Assembly: GCA_035626395.1 (NCBI GenBank)
Contig: DASPNR010000027.1
Coordinates: forward strand, 1 to 47,079
Origin: Candidatus Limnocylindrales bacterium
GTDB lineage: Bacteria; Desulfobacterota; Binatia; UBA1149; CAITLU01
Length of the DNA: 47,079 bases
Reading direction: 5' to 3'
A program made the translations under genes and the position numbers. The notes below the pieces were generated by a model that saw only the letters and a program-made list of their open reading frames with translations, made no database searches and had not been told where the DNA came from. How positions within the stretch are numbered: position 1 is the first letter of the stretch; the number at the start of each line of letters is the position of its first letter. This document shows positions 8,632 to 17,163 of this stretch, piece by piece.

Positions 8632-8793
8632 ATGGAGATCCTGTTCGTGCCCCTTGTCGATGCGGCGGCCGATGCGGCCTCCAGGAGCCGCGTTCTGCGC
8701 TGCCGCTGCGTTCCCGCCTCCGACACCGAGCGGCGGAAGGCCCGGCGGGAAAAGCTGGCCGGCGCGATGCTCGATCCGGCGCGGCCGTCGTGA
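8632..8793 (+). CDS. Small hypothetical protein (53 aa)
   Basis: This open frame starts MEILFVPLVDAAADAA, has an Arg/Cys-rich middle and ends DPARPS. No family is recognised. It is supported only by position: its stop overlaps the GTG start of the next gene (GTGA at 8790-8793), the classic coupling arrangement. The ribosome binding site is weak (GGTAGG, rather far). It may be a real leader peptide or small protein, or chance in GC-rich sequence. Confidence 0.4.
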   Translation: MEILFVPLVDAAADAASRSRVLRCRCVPASDTERRKARREKLAGAMLDPARPS

Positions 8794-10136
8794 CCGGCCA
8801 CACCGCCGATCCCACCGCCGGCTCCGCCGCCGTCAGCCCATGGATGGCTGCCGCGCCGCGCGCAATGGCGCCGCTGTCGGGCGACGTCGAAGCGGACATC
8901 GTCATCGTCGGCGGCGGCTACACGGGCCTTTCGACGGCGCTCGCGATGCGCGCGCAGGGCGCCACCGTCGCGTTGCTGGAGGGCCATTTCTGCGGCTTCG
9001 GCGCCAGCGGCCGCAATGCAGGGCATCTGACGCCCACCATCGGCAAGGATCTCCCGACGCTGACACGGCTATTCGGCCGCGCGCGCGTGCACGCGCTCGT
9101 GCACCTGGCCGAGGTTGCCATCGACGAGGTCGAGCGGCTGATCGCGGCGCATTCGATCGATTGCCATTACGAGCCGGTCGGGAACGTGGTTGCGGCCGTG
9201 CACTCGCGCCAGTTCGGCGCCATCGATCGTGCCGCGCGTGCGGCCGGCGAGTGCGGGCTGCCCGGCGCACTGCTCGACGAGGCTGCCATGCGCGCTCGCG
9301 GTCTGCCGCCGGCGTTTCTACGCGGCTATCATGAGCGGCATGGCGGCATCCTGCATCCGGGCGCCTATGTGCAGGGTCTTCGCAAGGCGGCCATCGATGC
9401 CGGCGCTGGGATCTACGAATCCTCGCCGGTCGTGCGCATCGAGGACGGGCGACAGCCGCGGGCGGTCACGGCGGCCGGTTCGGCTCGCGGTCGCGCGCTC
9501 GTGCTGGCCACCAACGCCTACGCGCTCGACCTCGAGCTGCCGCCGCCGCTGCGGTCCCGGCTGCTGCCCATCTACGTGCAGCTCGTGCAGACGGCGCCGC
9601 TGACGCCTCAGCAGCTGGCGCGCATCGGCTGGCAGGGCAGGGAGGGCATCTACACCGCGCACGAGATTCTCGAGAGCTGGCGGCTGACGCACGATGACCG
9701 CATCGTCGGCGGCTCCAAGCACATTCGGTACGGATACGGCGGCGGGCTGCTTCCCGACCGTGACGCGCGCGTGACGCTCAAGCTGGAGGCGGTGCTGCGC
9801 CGTCGCTTCCCGCAGATTCCCGACGTGCAGGTCGAATCGGCGTGGGGAGGACGCATCGGGCTGGCGCTGGATTTCCTGCCAACCGTCGGCCGCACCGGCG
9901 CGCACGGCTCGATCTACTACTCCATGGCGTATGCGGGCCACGGTCTGGCAATGGCCAGCTATGCCGGAACGATGATCTCCGACCTGATCGGCGGGCGCCG
10001 CGGACCCGGCGCCGCGCTGTGGGAGCGTCGCACGGTGCCGCTGCCGCCCGAGCCGCTGCGAGTGCTGGTGTTCCGTGCGCTCAACGGCTTCTTCGAGGCC
10101 GTGGATCGCCGCACCGATTCCCTGCTCGATGGTTGA
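8790..10136 (+). CDS. FAD-dependent oxidoreductase, DadA/PuuB type
   Basis: This 448-residue enzyme starts at GTG. The Rossmann dinucleotide motif GGGYTG is at residues 41-46, followed by a FGASGRNAGH segment typical of the DAO family (glycine/D-amino-acid oxidases and gamma-glutamylputrescine oxidase). The C-terminal part has WGGRIGLALDFLPTVG and YAGHGLAMA, the second FAD-contacting region. PuuB-like amine oxidation is the best guess because of the NAGH context, but the substrate is uncertain. An in-frame extension upstream of 8790 exists but is Arg/Ala/Ser-rich and lacks homology. The following beta-glucosidase is convergent. Confidence 0.88.
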   Translation: MTGHTADPTAGSAAVSPWMAAAPRAMAPLSGDVEADIVIVGGGYTGLSTALAMRAQGATVALLEGHFCGFGASGRNAGHLTPTIGKDLPTLTRLFGRARVHALVHLAEVAIDEVERLIAAHSIDCHYEPVGNVVAAVHSRQFGAIDRAARAAGECGLPGALLDEAAMRARGLPPAFLRGYHERHGGILHPGAYVQGLRKAAIDAGAGIYESSPVVRIEDGRQPRAVTAAGSARGRALVLATNAYALDLELPPPLRSRLLPIYVQLVQTAPLTPQQLARIGWQGREGIYTAHEILESWRLTHDDRIVGGSKHIRYGYGGGLLPDRDARVTLKLEAVLRRRFPQIPDVQVESAWGGRIGLALDFLPTVGRTGAHGSIYYSMAYAGHGLAMASYAGTMISDLIGGRRGPGAALWERRTVPLPPEPLRVLVFRALNGFFEAVDRRTDSLLDG

Positions 10137-10157
10137 TGCGAGGCGCGCGGTCGAGCG

Positions 10158-11489
10158 TCAGATGCCGTTTTCCTCGATGACGCGCGCGTACCAGCGTGCG
10201 CTCAGCTTGGGCGTGCGCTCGAGCGAGTCGAAGTCGCAGCGCACGATCCCGAAGCGCATGCCGTAGCCGAAGGCCCACTCGAAGTTGTCGAGCAGCGACC
10301 ACGCCATGTAGCCGCGCAGATCGACGCCTTCGCTGATCGCGCGATGGCACATCTCCAGATGGCTCTGCAGATACCGCATGCGGCGGTCGTCGTGCACGAT
10401 CCCGTCGGCGCCGGGCACCTCGTTCTCGTAGCCGGCGCCATTCTCGGTGACGTACAGCGGAAGGCCGTAGCGCTCGTGGAACTGCTTGAGCACCACGTAG
10501 AGGCCGGCCGGATAGATCTCGGAGCCCATCGAGGTGTAGTCGCCGACCGGACGGCAGGTTCGCGCCTGGAAGAAGCCGCCGGCATCGTGCCCGCTGACCG
10601 TTCGCGTGTAGTAGTTGACGCCGAGGAAATCGATCTTCTGCGCGATTACCGCGCGGTCGGCCTCGTGCATCTCCGGCAGCATCGAGCCGAACTGCTCGCG
10701 CAGCGCCGGCGGATAGTCGCCGCGCACGATGGGATCGGTGAACCATTCGTTGTTGAACGCGCGCGCGCGGTCGGCGGCGGCACGATCGGCCGGATCGTCG
10801 CTTTCGGGAAGGTGCGCCTGCACGCTCAGCGTGATGCCGATCTGCCCCTTCGGAGCCAGGCTGCGGAAGCGCTCGACGGCAAGGCCGTGCGCGCGAAGGA
10901 CGGTGTGGCCGCCGGCCAGCGCCGCCGGGATGTCGTTGCGTCCCGGCGCGTGAATCCCGATCCCGTAGCCCAGCCACAAGAAGACCCAGGGCTCGTTGAA
11001 CGTGATCCAGTGCGGCACGCGGTCCCCGAGGGCGTTGAACATGATCTCGGCGTAGTCGGCGAAACGCTCCGCCGTCTGCGGCTCGGGCCATCCGCCCGCA
11101 TCCTCGAGCGCCTGCGGCAGGTCCCAGTGATACAGGGTCGCCATCGGCACGATGCCGGCTTCGAGCAGCCCGTCGACCAGGCGGTCGTAGAAAGCGATGC
11201 CGGCGCCGTTGCTCTTGCCTGCCCCGCTCGGCAGCACGCGCGGCCAGGCGATGCTGAAGCGATACGCCTTCAGGCCGAGCGCGCGCTGCAGCGCGATGTC
11301 CTGCTGCCAGCGATGATAGTGGTCACACGCGGTGTCGCCGGTGTCGCCGCCGGTGATGTTGCCGGGCACGTGGGAGAAGGTGTGCCAGATGCTGGGGCCG
11401 GCGCCGTCGGCCAGCGGCGATCCCTCGATCTGATAGGACGCCGTGGCGGTGCCCCACAGGAAGCCATCGGGAAATCGCAGGACGGCCAC
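10158..11489 (-). CDS. Glycoside hydrolase family 1 beta-glucosidase
   Basis: This 443-residue enzyme has the usual GH1 length. The N-terminal FPDGFLWGTATASYQIEG signature is present, the acid/base is Glu166 in TFNEPW, and the nucleophile is Glu349 in YVTENGAG. It would hydrolyse beta-glucosides or related beta-glycosides. No signal peptide is visible, so it is probably cytoplasmic. The start is GTG with GAGGAG 7 nt upstream. It begins 11 bp after the stop of the SHOCT-domain gene, whose end contains its ribosome binding site, so the two are cotranscribed. Confidence 0.93.
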   Translation of the reverse strand: MAVLRFPDGFLWGTATASYQIEGSPLADGAGPSIWHTFSHVPGNITGGDTGDTACDHYHRWQQDIALQRALGLKAYRFSIAWPRVLPSGAGKSNGAGIAFYDRLVDGLLEAGIVPMATLYHWDLPQALEDAGGWPEPQTAERFADYAEIMFNALGDRVPHWITFNEPWVFLWLGYGIGIHAPGRNDIPAALAGGHTVLRAHGLAVERFRSLAPKGQIGITLSVQAHLPESDDPADRAAADRARAFNNEWFTDPIVRGDYPPALREQFGSMLPEMHEADRAVIAQKIDFLGVNYYTRTVSGHDAGGFFQARTCRPVGDYTSMGSEIYPAGLYVVLKQFHERYGLPLYVTENGAGYENEVPGADGIVHDDRRMRYLQSHLEMCHRAISEGVDLRGYMAWSLLDNFEWAFGYGMRFGIVRCDFDSLERTPKLSARWYARVIEENGI

Positions 11490-11500
11490 CGCTGTTCTCC

Positions 11501-12178
11501 TCAGATCTCGTCGAGGATCGCGCGGCGACGCGCGCGGTATTCCTCATCGGTGATCAGGCCCTTGTCGCGCAGGCGCGAAAGAATCTCGAGCCGCTCCTCG
11601 AAGCTGCGTTCGCGCCCGGTCGCCGGCGCCACCGGTCTCGCTTCCGGGCCCCGACCGGAAACGGGGCGTGGTTCGTCGGCGGCAGGTGCGCGCGGCGGCG
11701 CGCCTGCACTTGGATGCGGTGTTGCGGTTTCCGGCGTGCGACCGGTCTCCAGGGCCGGCCGGTCTTGCGCTTCCTCGGCCGCGGCAGGTGCGGCCGACAT
11801 GTCGCGATCCCTGTCATCGGCGGCTTGCGGCATTGGCCGCGCTTGCGCCGGCGAATCCGCCTCGGGCGCAGGCCGTGCGCTCTGCGCCGCGCCGTGGTCG
11901 TCGGTATCGTCGCCGCCCGGTAGCCAGCGCGACAGGAAGCCCTTGCTTTGTTTGCGCGGGGGCAGGGTCCCGCTTTCGACGGCATCGAGCATCGCGGCTC
12001 GTGAGGTGAAGCTGCGGCCGCGAAGATCGCCGTGGTGGCAATGAAACTCGCCCCTGCGGCGATCGTCGTGGCAGCCGTGCGAGTCGAGGGCGCCGCCCGT
12101 GTGAGCGGCTGCCGAGCCGGGCGCGATGCACGCGAGTAGGGCGGTCGCAGCCGCCCACGGTGCGAACGACTTGTTCAT
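11501..12178 (-). CDS. Secreted His/Cys-motif protein with C-terminal SHOCT domain
   Basis: This 225-residue protein has a signal peptide (MNKSFAPWAAATALLACIAPGSAAA, about residues 1-25). A short His-rich motif follows (DSHGCHDDRRRGEFHCHHG), a GCH...YHCH-like metal-binding pattern found in small extracytoplasmic proteins. Residues 90-190 are a disordered Pro/Ala/acidic linker, and the last 30 residues form a SHOCT domain (LRDKGLITDEEYRARRRAIL). SHOCT domains are commonly oligomerisation or membrane-associated tails. The ATG at 12178 was chosen because it opens the signal peptide. Function is unknown. It sits directly upstream of the beta-glucosidase. Confidence 0.75.
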   Translation of the reverse strand: MNKSFAPWAAATALLACIAPGSAAAHTGGALDSHGCHDDRRRGEFHCHHGDLRGRSFTSRAAMLDAVESGTLPPRKQSKGFLSRWLPGGDDTDDHGAAQSARPAPEADSPAQARPMPQAADDRDRDMSAAPAAAEEAQDRPALETGRTPETATPHPSAGAPPRAPAADEPRPVSGRGPEARPVAPATGRERSFEERLEILSRLRDKGLITDEEYRARRRAILDEI

Positions 12179-12309
12179 TGCCGCGCTATAGCCCACCGGT
12201 GGCCGGCCCGCCACCGGCCGATGTGCGAGGCGGCGCGGGGGCACGGCTCACCGTCGTGACAGCGACGTGCTTGCGCGCGGCCGAGGCCGGTGGCTAATCT
12301 GAACGCCCG

Positions 12310-12900
12310 GTGAACACATTCATGCGCCCCGTCCTTCCTTCCCTCCTGGCGGCCATTGCCCTGACGACGACGCTTGCCGCGTGCAACTGGCACCGCACGC
12401 CGCTGAGCGTCGACCCGGCCTTCAATGGCGAGGAAGTCGAAGAGATCGTGCTGCTGCCCGTGATCGATGCGCGCCCGGACCGCTTCGACTACGTGCGAGT
12501 GAGCCGCAACGTCGAGGACGCCACGCTGATGTTCCTGCGCCAGCGCGGCTACTTCGCGGTCTCCAGCAATCGCTTCGCCAGCCGCCCGCCGGCACCCATG
12601 GATCTGGATCGCGAGACGTACGAGTACCTGGCAACACTGGCACCGCCGGATGCGCGCGTGTTCATGGTCGTGCAGATCGAACGCCTGGATCCGGAATTCG
12701 ACTCCAACGGCGAGGGCTACCACGCCCGGCTTTCCGCCGTTCTCGTCGACCGCGATCACCGCCGCGTCCTGTGGCGCGACGTCGCCTCGGCAAGCAGCAA
12801 TCTCGGCGGCGTCCTGACCGTGTTCGCACGCGGCTCGCGCCAGTACGAAGCCGCCGTCAACGCAGCCCGCGCCCTCGTCGAGACGCTGCCAAAAGGGTAG
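12310..12900 (+). CDS. Putative lipoprotein
   Basis: This 196-residue protein has a short basic N-terminus, a hydrophobic stretch and a lipobox LAAC ending at Cys25, so it is probably lipidated in the periplasm. The mature part (IVLLPVIDARPD ... VEDATLMFLRQRGYF ... VFMVVQIERLD) resembles small lipoproteins of the GNA1162/DUF799 and LPP20-like outer-membrane-associated groups, but the family is not certain. GTG at 12310 or ATG at 12322 may be used; both keep the signal. It is divergent from the SHOCT gene, with about 130 bp of shared upstream region. Confidence 0.75.
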   Translation: MNTFMRPVLPSLLAAIALTTTLAACNWHRTPLSVDPAFNGEEVEEIVLLPVIDARPDRFDYVRVSRNVEDATLMFLRQRGYFAVSSNRFASRPPAPMDLDRETYEYLATLAPPDARVFMVVQIERLDPEFDSNGEGYHARLSAVLVDRDHRRVLWRDVASASSNLGGVLTVFARGSRQYEAAVNAARALVETLPKG

Positions 12901-12956
12901 AAGACGCGCCAGCGCGCCGGCGACGATGCTGGAAACCCACTGCGCCGGTGACGGGA

Positions 12957-12979
12957 GCGCAGGCGCGTTTCGCCTGCGC
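12957..12979. terminator. Hairpin terminator between convergent genes
   Basis: A perfect 9-bp stem GCGCAGGCG / CGCCTGCGC with loop CGTTT lies between the stops of the lipoprotein gene (12900) and the minus-strand acyl-CoA synthetase (13040). No T run follows, so termination strength is uncertain. Confidence 0.5.
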
Positions 12980-13039
12980 CCGGGCGACCGAGCGGCGCGC
13001 ACCGACGCAGTCGCGGAGTCCTCGGCCACGCCGGCCGAT

Positions 13040-14590
13040 CTAGATCCGGCGCTCTCTGCCTTCCCAGTACGGATCGCGCAGCTTGCGCTTGAAGAGCTTG
13101 CCATTGGGGTCGCGTGGCATCTCCGTGACGAAATCGTAGGAGCGCGGGCACTTGTACTTGGCCAGCCGTTCCTTGCAGAAGGCGTCGAGCTGGGCGGCGA
13201 GCTGCGGCCCCGGCGCGACGTTGGCGGCGGGCTCGATGACCGCCTTGACTTCTTCGCCGAGGTCTTCGTTGGGGATCCCGAAGACCGCGGCGTCGCCGAC
13301 CATCGGGTGCGACAGCAGCGTGTTCTCGATTTCGGTCGGATAGATGTTGACGCCGCCGGCGATGATCATGTCGATCTTGCGATCGCACAGGAACAGGTAG
13401 CCGTCCTCGTCCAGATAGCCGATGTCGCCGACGGTGAAGAAGCCGTCCTTTCGATTGGCCTCGGTCTTGGCCTTGTCCTTGTGGTATTCGAAGTCGGCGC
13501 TGCCCATCGCCATGTAGACGGTGCCCGGCGTGCCGGCGGGGCACTCGTTGCCGTCGTCATCGAGAATGCGAATGGACGAGCCTGCCCACGCACGTCCGAC
13601 CGTGCCCGGCTTCTGCATCCATTCCTCGGGCGTCACGAGCGTGCCGCCGCCCTCGCTGGCCGCATAGTATTCGTAGACCACCGGGCCCCACCACTGCAGC
13701 ATGCGTGTCTTGACGTCGACCGGGCAGGGCGCGGCCGCGTGGATCATGTGCCGCAAGCTGGCCAGGTCGTAACGCTTGCGCGTCTCCTCGGGCAGCGCGA
13801 GCAGGCGGTGGAACTGCGTCGGCACCATGTGGCTCGTCGTCACGCGGTAGCGCTGCATCATCTCGAGCGCGCTTTCGGGCGTCCATTTGTCCATCAGCAC
13901 CACGGTGTGGCCGTAGTGCAGGGAGCCGGCCGTGAACATCAGCACTGCGGTGTGGTACAGCGGCGACCCGACCAGGTGGACGTTGTTCGCGAGCGGCTCG
14001 ATGCCGAACATCGACAGGAACATCGCGTACATGGAGCCAACCATGTCCGGGTCGAAATCCATCAGGCGCCGCCGCACGCCCTTGGGCCTCCCGGTCGTGC
14101 CGGACGTGTAGTTCATGACCTGGCCCGCCGTGCGATCGGCCGGCGGCGTGGTCGGCTGACCCTCGCTCAGAGACGAATAGGCACCGAAGCCCTCGATGCT
14201 GCCGACGGCGAAGCAGCGTTCGCCGGCGATTCCGCTTTCCTTTCGCGCGGTCGCACAGGCCGCGGCGAAGCGCGCATCGCCGACGAGAAGCTGCGCCTCG
14301 CAGTCGCTGAGGATGTAGGCGATCTCGGGCCCCGTCAGGTGATGATTGATCGGCGTCAAGTACAGGCCCGATTGAAACGCGGCCAGGTACAGCTCGATCA
14401 TGGCTCGGCCGTTTGGAAGGACGGTGGCAACGGCATCTCCACGTTCCAGGCCGAGCGCGCGCATCCCGCGGACCAGCGCGTTCGACGAGGCCGCCAGCTC
14501 GCCAGCGCGAATCTGCTGGCCGTCCGGCGTCACCAGCGCCAGGGCCTCGGCGTGCCGTGCGGCCAGATTCCAGAAACCATATTCGGACAT
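13040..14590 (-). CDS. AMP-binding acyl-CoA synthetase
   Basis: This 516-residue ANL-superfamily enzyme has the AMP/phosphate loop TSGTTGRPKG at 162-171, YEYYAASEGGG as the A5 motif near 325, and GDIGYLDEDGYLFLCDRKIDMII as the A7-A8 hinge near 400. A C-terminal PNGKLFKRK supplies catalytic Lys498. It would activate a fatty or related carboxylic acid to its CoA thioester via an acyl-adenylate. The start is the ATG preceded by AAGGAGGGG. It is monocistronic by context. It differs in sequence from the other synthetase at 36488, so the window carries two distinct paralogues. Confidence 0.92.
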   Translation of the reverse strand: MSEYGFWNLAARHAEALALVTPDGQQIRAGELAASSNALVRGMRALGLERGDAVATVLPNGRAMIELYLAAFQSGLYLTPINHHLTGPEIAYILSDCEAQLLVGDARFAAACATARKESGIAGERCFAVGSIEGFGAYSSLSEGQPTTPPADRTAGQVMNYTSGTTGRPKGVRRRLMDFDPDMVGSMYAMFLSMFGIEPLANNVHLVGSPLYHTAVLMFTAGSLHYGHTVVLMDKWTPESALEMMQRYRVTTSHMVPTQFHRLLALPEETRKRYDLASLRHMIHAAAPCPVDVKTRMLQWWGPVVYEYYAASEGGGTLVTPEEWMQKPGTVGRAWAGSSIRILDDDGNECPAGTPGTVYMAMGSADFEYHKDKAKTEANRKDGFFTVGDIGYLDEDGYLFLCDRKIDMIIAGGVNIYPTEIENTLLSHPMVGDAAVFGIPNEDLGEEVKAVIEPAANVAPGPQLAAQLDAFCKERLAKYKCPRSYDFVTEMPRDPNGKLFKRKLRDPYWEGRERRI

Positions 14591-14745
14591 GACCCCTCCT
14601 TCGGAGGGCGCTGAGCGCCCGTGTCGCAGTGGCGGCGCCTGTATGGACAGGACGAGGTTACCAATCCAGCGCCCCGCCGCCGCCTCGGCGCTGTCCTTGC
14701 CTGACTGCAGTGGATAGTATGCATGCCTTCGTCGCACGGTTGGGG

Positions 14746-14832
14746 AGAGGCCTGGGGGCCTCTGGCCTGCGCAGCTGCCTTGCGTGGGGCCGCGCGGCGC
14801 GGCAAGTCGAAGGGGGGAGTCCCTTCCTTTTT
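14746..14832 (+). promoter_or_regulatory. Structured 5' leader with terminator-like hairpin
   Basis: Upstream of the fibronectin gene there is a perfect 7-bp hairpin at 14746-14763 (AGAGGCC-TGGG-GGCCTCT) and a possible weaker stem at 14779-14806 (CTTGC/GCAAG). Then GAAGGG-GGGAGT-CCCTTC at 14809-14826 is followed by CTTTTTG. The last element looks like an intrinsic terminator, yet sits 24 bp before the ATG of the gene it precedes, which would fit attenuation. It matches no riboswitch class I can identify. Confidence 0.4.
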
Positions 14833-14855
14833 GTGGTCAGGAGTACGAGACGCGC

Positions 14856-15764
14856 ATGAAACGTCCATTCACTTCGGTTTTGAGTGTATTGCTTTGCCTT
14901 GCCGCCGCGTCCGTCGCTCGGGCCGCGGAGCCCGAGAACCCGACGAATCTGCGCTCGGACAAGATCACGGACTCGCAGGTGCGCCTGACCTGGCGCGATC
15001 GCAGCAACAACGAGGACGGCTTCGAGATCTTCCGCCTTCGGCAGGGCTCGGACGACTTTCAGTCGCGCGGGACGGTCGGGCCCGATGTCGAAGAGTTCTT
15101 CGACACGTTTGATTCCGACCACGTCTACATCTATCAGGTCGTCGCCTTCAACGACGACGGCGAGTCCGACGAGAGCAACGAGTGCTTCGTCAACCGCAAT
15201 CCGCCGCTGCGTCCGACCGACGTGGAGGCGCGGCTGATCGCGCTGTACGTCGTCCGCGTCTCCTGGTTCGACCGATCGACGGGCGAGGGGGGCTTCGCGA
15301 TCCAGCGCGCCGCCGAGGGCGAGAGCTTCAAGACCATCGCGATCGTCGATGAAAACACGGAGGTGTATGACGACGATACCCTCAGCCCTGCGCAGACCTA
15401 CACCTACCGCGTCCGGGCGCTCGGACGTCCCAACCGCTGCATCGGCCACTCGCGACCGTCCGAGGAGCGGACGGTCACGACCAAGGGCGGCGTCCGCATC
15501 CTGACGGTCGAGCTCAGCGGCGTCGGCCGCGGCACCGTGCGCTCGGAGCCCGAGGGCATGCATTGCGGCCCCAAGGAGCGTGTCTGCTTCGCCGAGTTCC
15601 CGCTCGACAAAGAGGTGACGCTGTTCGCCGATTCGACGGAGAACTCGGACTTCCGCACCTGGATCGGCCCCCAGCACTGCGAGGAGAGCGACCGTCGGCG
15701 TTGCACCATTCACATGACGGCGGACAAGACCGTGGGAGCCGTGTTCAGGCGCGATCGCGACTGA
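14856..15764 (+). CDS. Secreted protein with two fibronectin type III domains
   Basis: This 302-residue protein has a signal peptide (KRPFTSVLSVLLCLAAASVARAA, about 1-24). Two Fn3 domains follow at about 30-120 and 121-215 (PTNLRSDKITDSQVRLTWRD and PTDVEARLIALYVVRVSWFD starts, with TYTYRVRAL near the end). The C-terminal 80 residues (GRGTVRSEPEGMHCG ... KTVGAVF) resemble the divergent InlB B-repeat fold and contain four Cys that could form disulfides. This is a non-catalytic extracellular adhesion or scaffold architecture. The ATG was chosen because it opens the signal peptide; AGGAG lies 12 nt upstream. Confidence 0.82.
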   Translation: MKRPFTSVLSVLLCLAAASVARAAEPENPTNLRSDKITDSQVRLTWRDRSNNEDGFEIFRLRQGSDDFQSRGTVGPDVEEFFDTFDSDHVYIYQVVAFNDDGESDESNECFVNRNPPLRPTDVEARLIALYVVRVSWFDRSTGEGGFAIQRAAEGESFKTIAIVDENTEVYDDDTLSPAQTYTYRVRALGRPNRCIGHSRPSEERTVTTKGGVRILTVELSGVGRGTVRSEPEGMHCGPKERVCFAEFPLDKEVTLFADSTENSDFRTWIGPQHCEESDRRRCTIHMTADKTVGAVFRRDRD

Positions 15765-15789
15765 TCAGCCTTCCGCACCGGTACGAAGG

Positions 15790-15823
15790 GAACGGCCATG
15801 CCGCGCGCATGGCCGTTCTTCTT
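15790..15823 (+). terminator. Rho-independent terminator
   Basis: A perfect 11-bp stem GAACGGCCATG / CATGGCCGTTC with a 7-nt loop is followed by TTCTTT, 25 bp after the fibronectin gene stop. This is the clearest terminator in the window. It may also serve the convergent minus-strand propeller gene. Confidence 0.85.
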
Positions 15824-15890
15824 TGCGCCCCGCGCGGCGGCCCGGCCCGGTAAGGCAGGACGCCTCCCTCGCAGGCGTCCCCGGCGCAGA

Positions 15891-17030
15891 TCAGTGGCCG
15901 GCCAGCGCCGTGTGGCCGGGACGGAATCGGTAGATCTGATACGGGGCGTGCGACCGGATGTCGTCGTCGCCGAGAAACAGCACGTGCTGCAGCGCGCTGC
16001 AGGTGACGTAGAGCCAGCCGTCGGGCCCGAAGCTGAAGCCGTCGGGCCATCGGAGGCGGTCGTCGGCGAGCAGCGTCGTCAGCTTTCCCTGCGGGTCCAT
16101 GCGGTGGACGGCCGAGTGCTCCATGTCGGAGAGGTAGATGCCGCCGGCATCGTCGGTGGTCAGGCCGTCGCTCAGTGTCTTGGCCGCGAAGTCCTGCACC
16201 CGAGCCGCCAGAGCATCGTCGTCGAGCGACGCATCGATGAGGTCGGCGGCCGCGATGCGGTAGAGGCGGCTGCCCGTGACCGCACCGTAGTACAGCCACT
16301 TGCCGTCGCGCGAGAGCGCGATCGAGTCCACCGGGATGCGCATCGTCGCCAGGCCGCCGAGCAGCGTCATGTCGCGCCCCGGCGCCTGGATGATCAGATC
16401 CTCGCTCTGCACCGACGGATGTCCGTCCAGCACGCGCCGGCTCGTCTGTGTCTCGACGTCGTAGACGATCAGCGCCGGCGTCTGCAGGACCGGGCTGGTT
16501 TCGGCGATGAAGATGTAGCGCCCGCCGGCGTCGACCTGGAAGTCGTTGAGCATGGAGCCCAAGCCGGCGACGTCGGAGGGGAAGTCGTACCGGTGGACGA
16601 GCTTTCCGTCGGCCAGATCGAAGGCGAGGATGCGCGGCTGGCCGCGACCGAAATCGGCGAAGTCCAGTGCCCACAGCCGGTTCTGCCGGTCGATGCGGAT
16701 CGACAGGATCGTCTGGAACGCGAGCGGCCCTTCCGATTGAAGCTCCGCGCTCGGCCAGGGCGCGAGCTTTCGGTCCACGAGCTCGACCACTTTGACCGGT
16801 GGGCGACCGTCGGGATGGAGCGTGAAGAAGACTCGCCCTTCGGCCGACACGGCGATGTTGCCAGGTGGGTAGTCGAGATCCACGACTTTCTCGACGACGT
16901 CGAACGACATCGTCGGCGCAGTGCTGCGGTCCTCCAATCGGCCGCCCCCGCCGAGAGTCAGACGCACGACGAGCGCCAGAACGAGGAGCACGGCCACCAA
17001 CACGCCGGCGATGCGAGAGAATGTCTTCAT
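15891..17030 (-). CDS. Major-royal-jelly-type six-bladed propeller protein
   Basis: This 379-residue protein has an N-terminal membrane anchor or signal (FSRIAGVLVAVLLVLALVVRL, residues 3-25). The propeller region contains AVSAEGRVFFTLHPDG, LWALDFADFG, ALSRDGKWLYYGAVTGSRLYRI, GLTTDDAGGIYLSDMEHSAVHR and WPDGFSFGPDGWLYVT, the repeats seen in the major royal jelly protein / SMP-30-like (PF03022) families. It acts outside the cytoplasm. Bacterial members are often lactonase-like, but the activity here is unknown. The ATG chosen opens the hydrophobic segment. It is divergent from aceE with 133 bp between starts. Confidence 0.82.
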   Translation of the reverse strand: MKTFSRIAGVLVAVLLVLALVVRLTLGGGGRLEDRSTAPTMSFDVVEKVVDLDYPPGNIAVSAEGRVFFTLHPDGRPPVKVVELVDRKLAPWPSAELQSEGPLAFQTILSIRIDRQNRLWALDFADFGRGQPRILAFDLADGKLVHRYDFPSDVAGLGSMLNDFQVDAGGRYIFIAETSPVLQTPALIVYDVETQTSRRVLDGHPSVQSEDLIIQAPGRDMTLLGGLATMRIPVDSIALSRDGKWLYYGAVTGSRLYRIAAADLIDASLDDDALAARVQDFAAKTLSDGLTTDDAGGIYLSDMEHSAVHRMDPQGKLTTLLADDRLRWPDGFSFGPDGWLYVTCSALQHVLFLGDDDIRSHAPYQIYRFRPGHTALAGH

Positions 17031-17163
17031 CGGCGAAGTATCGATCACGCAAACGAGCGTGGCCAGCGCCACGTGGGCACGTCCTGCAGGCTCCGATGCG
17101 CCTGTCGCGTCTCGCCGCCGCCAGGGAAATGGGCTAGCGTCCAGCGTCGGCGGCAGCAATCCC

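Noticed and set aside
14856..15764. c-di-GMP (GEMM) riboswitch in the Fn3 leader
   Set aside because: The leader has stable stems but none of the conserved GEMM junction sequences were found.
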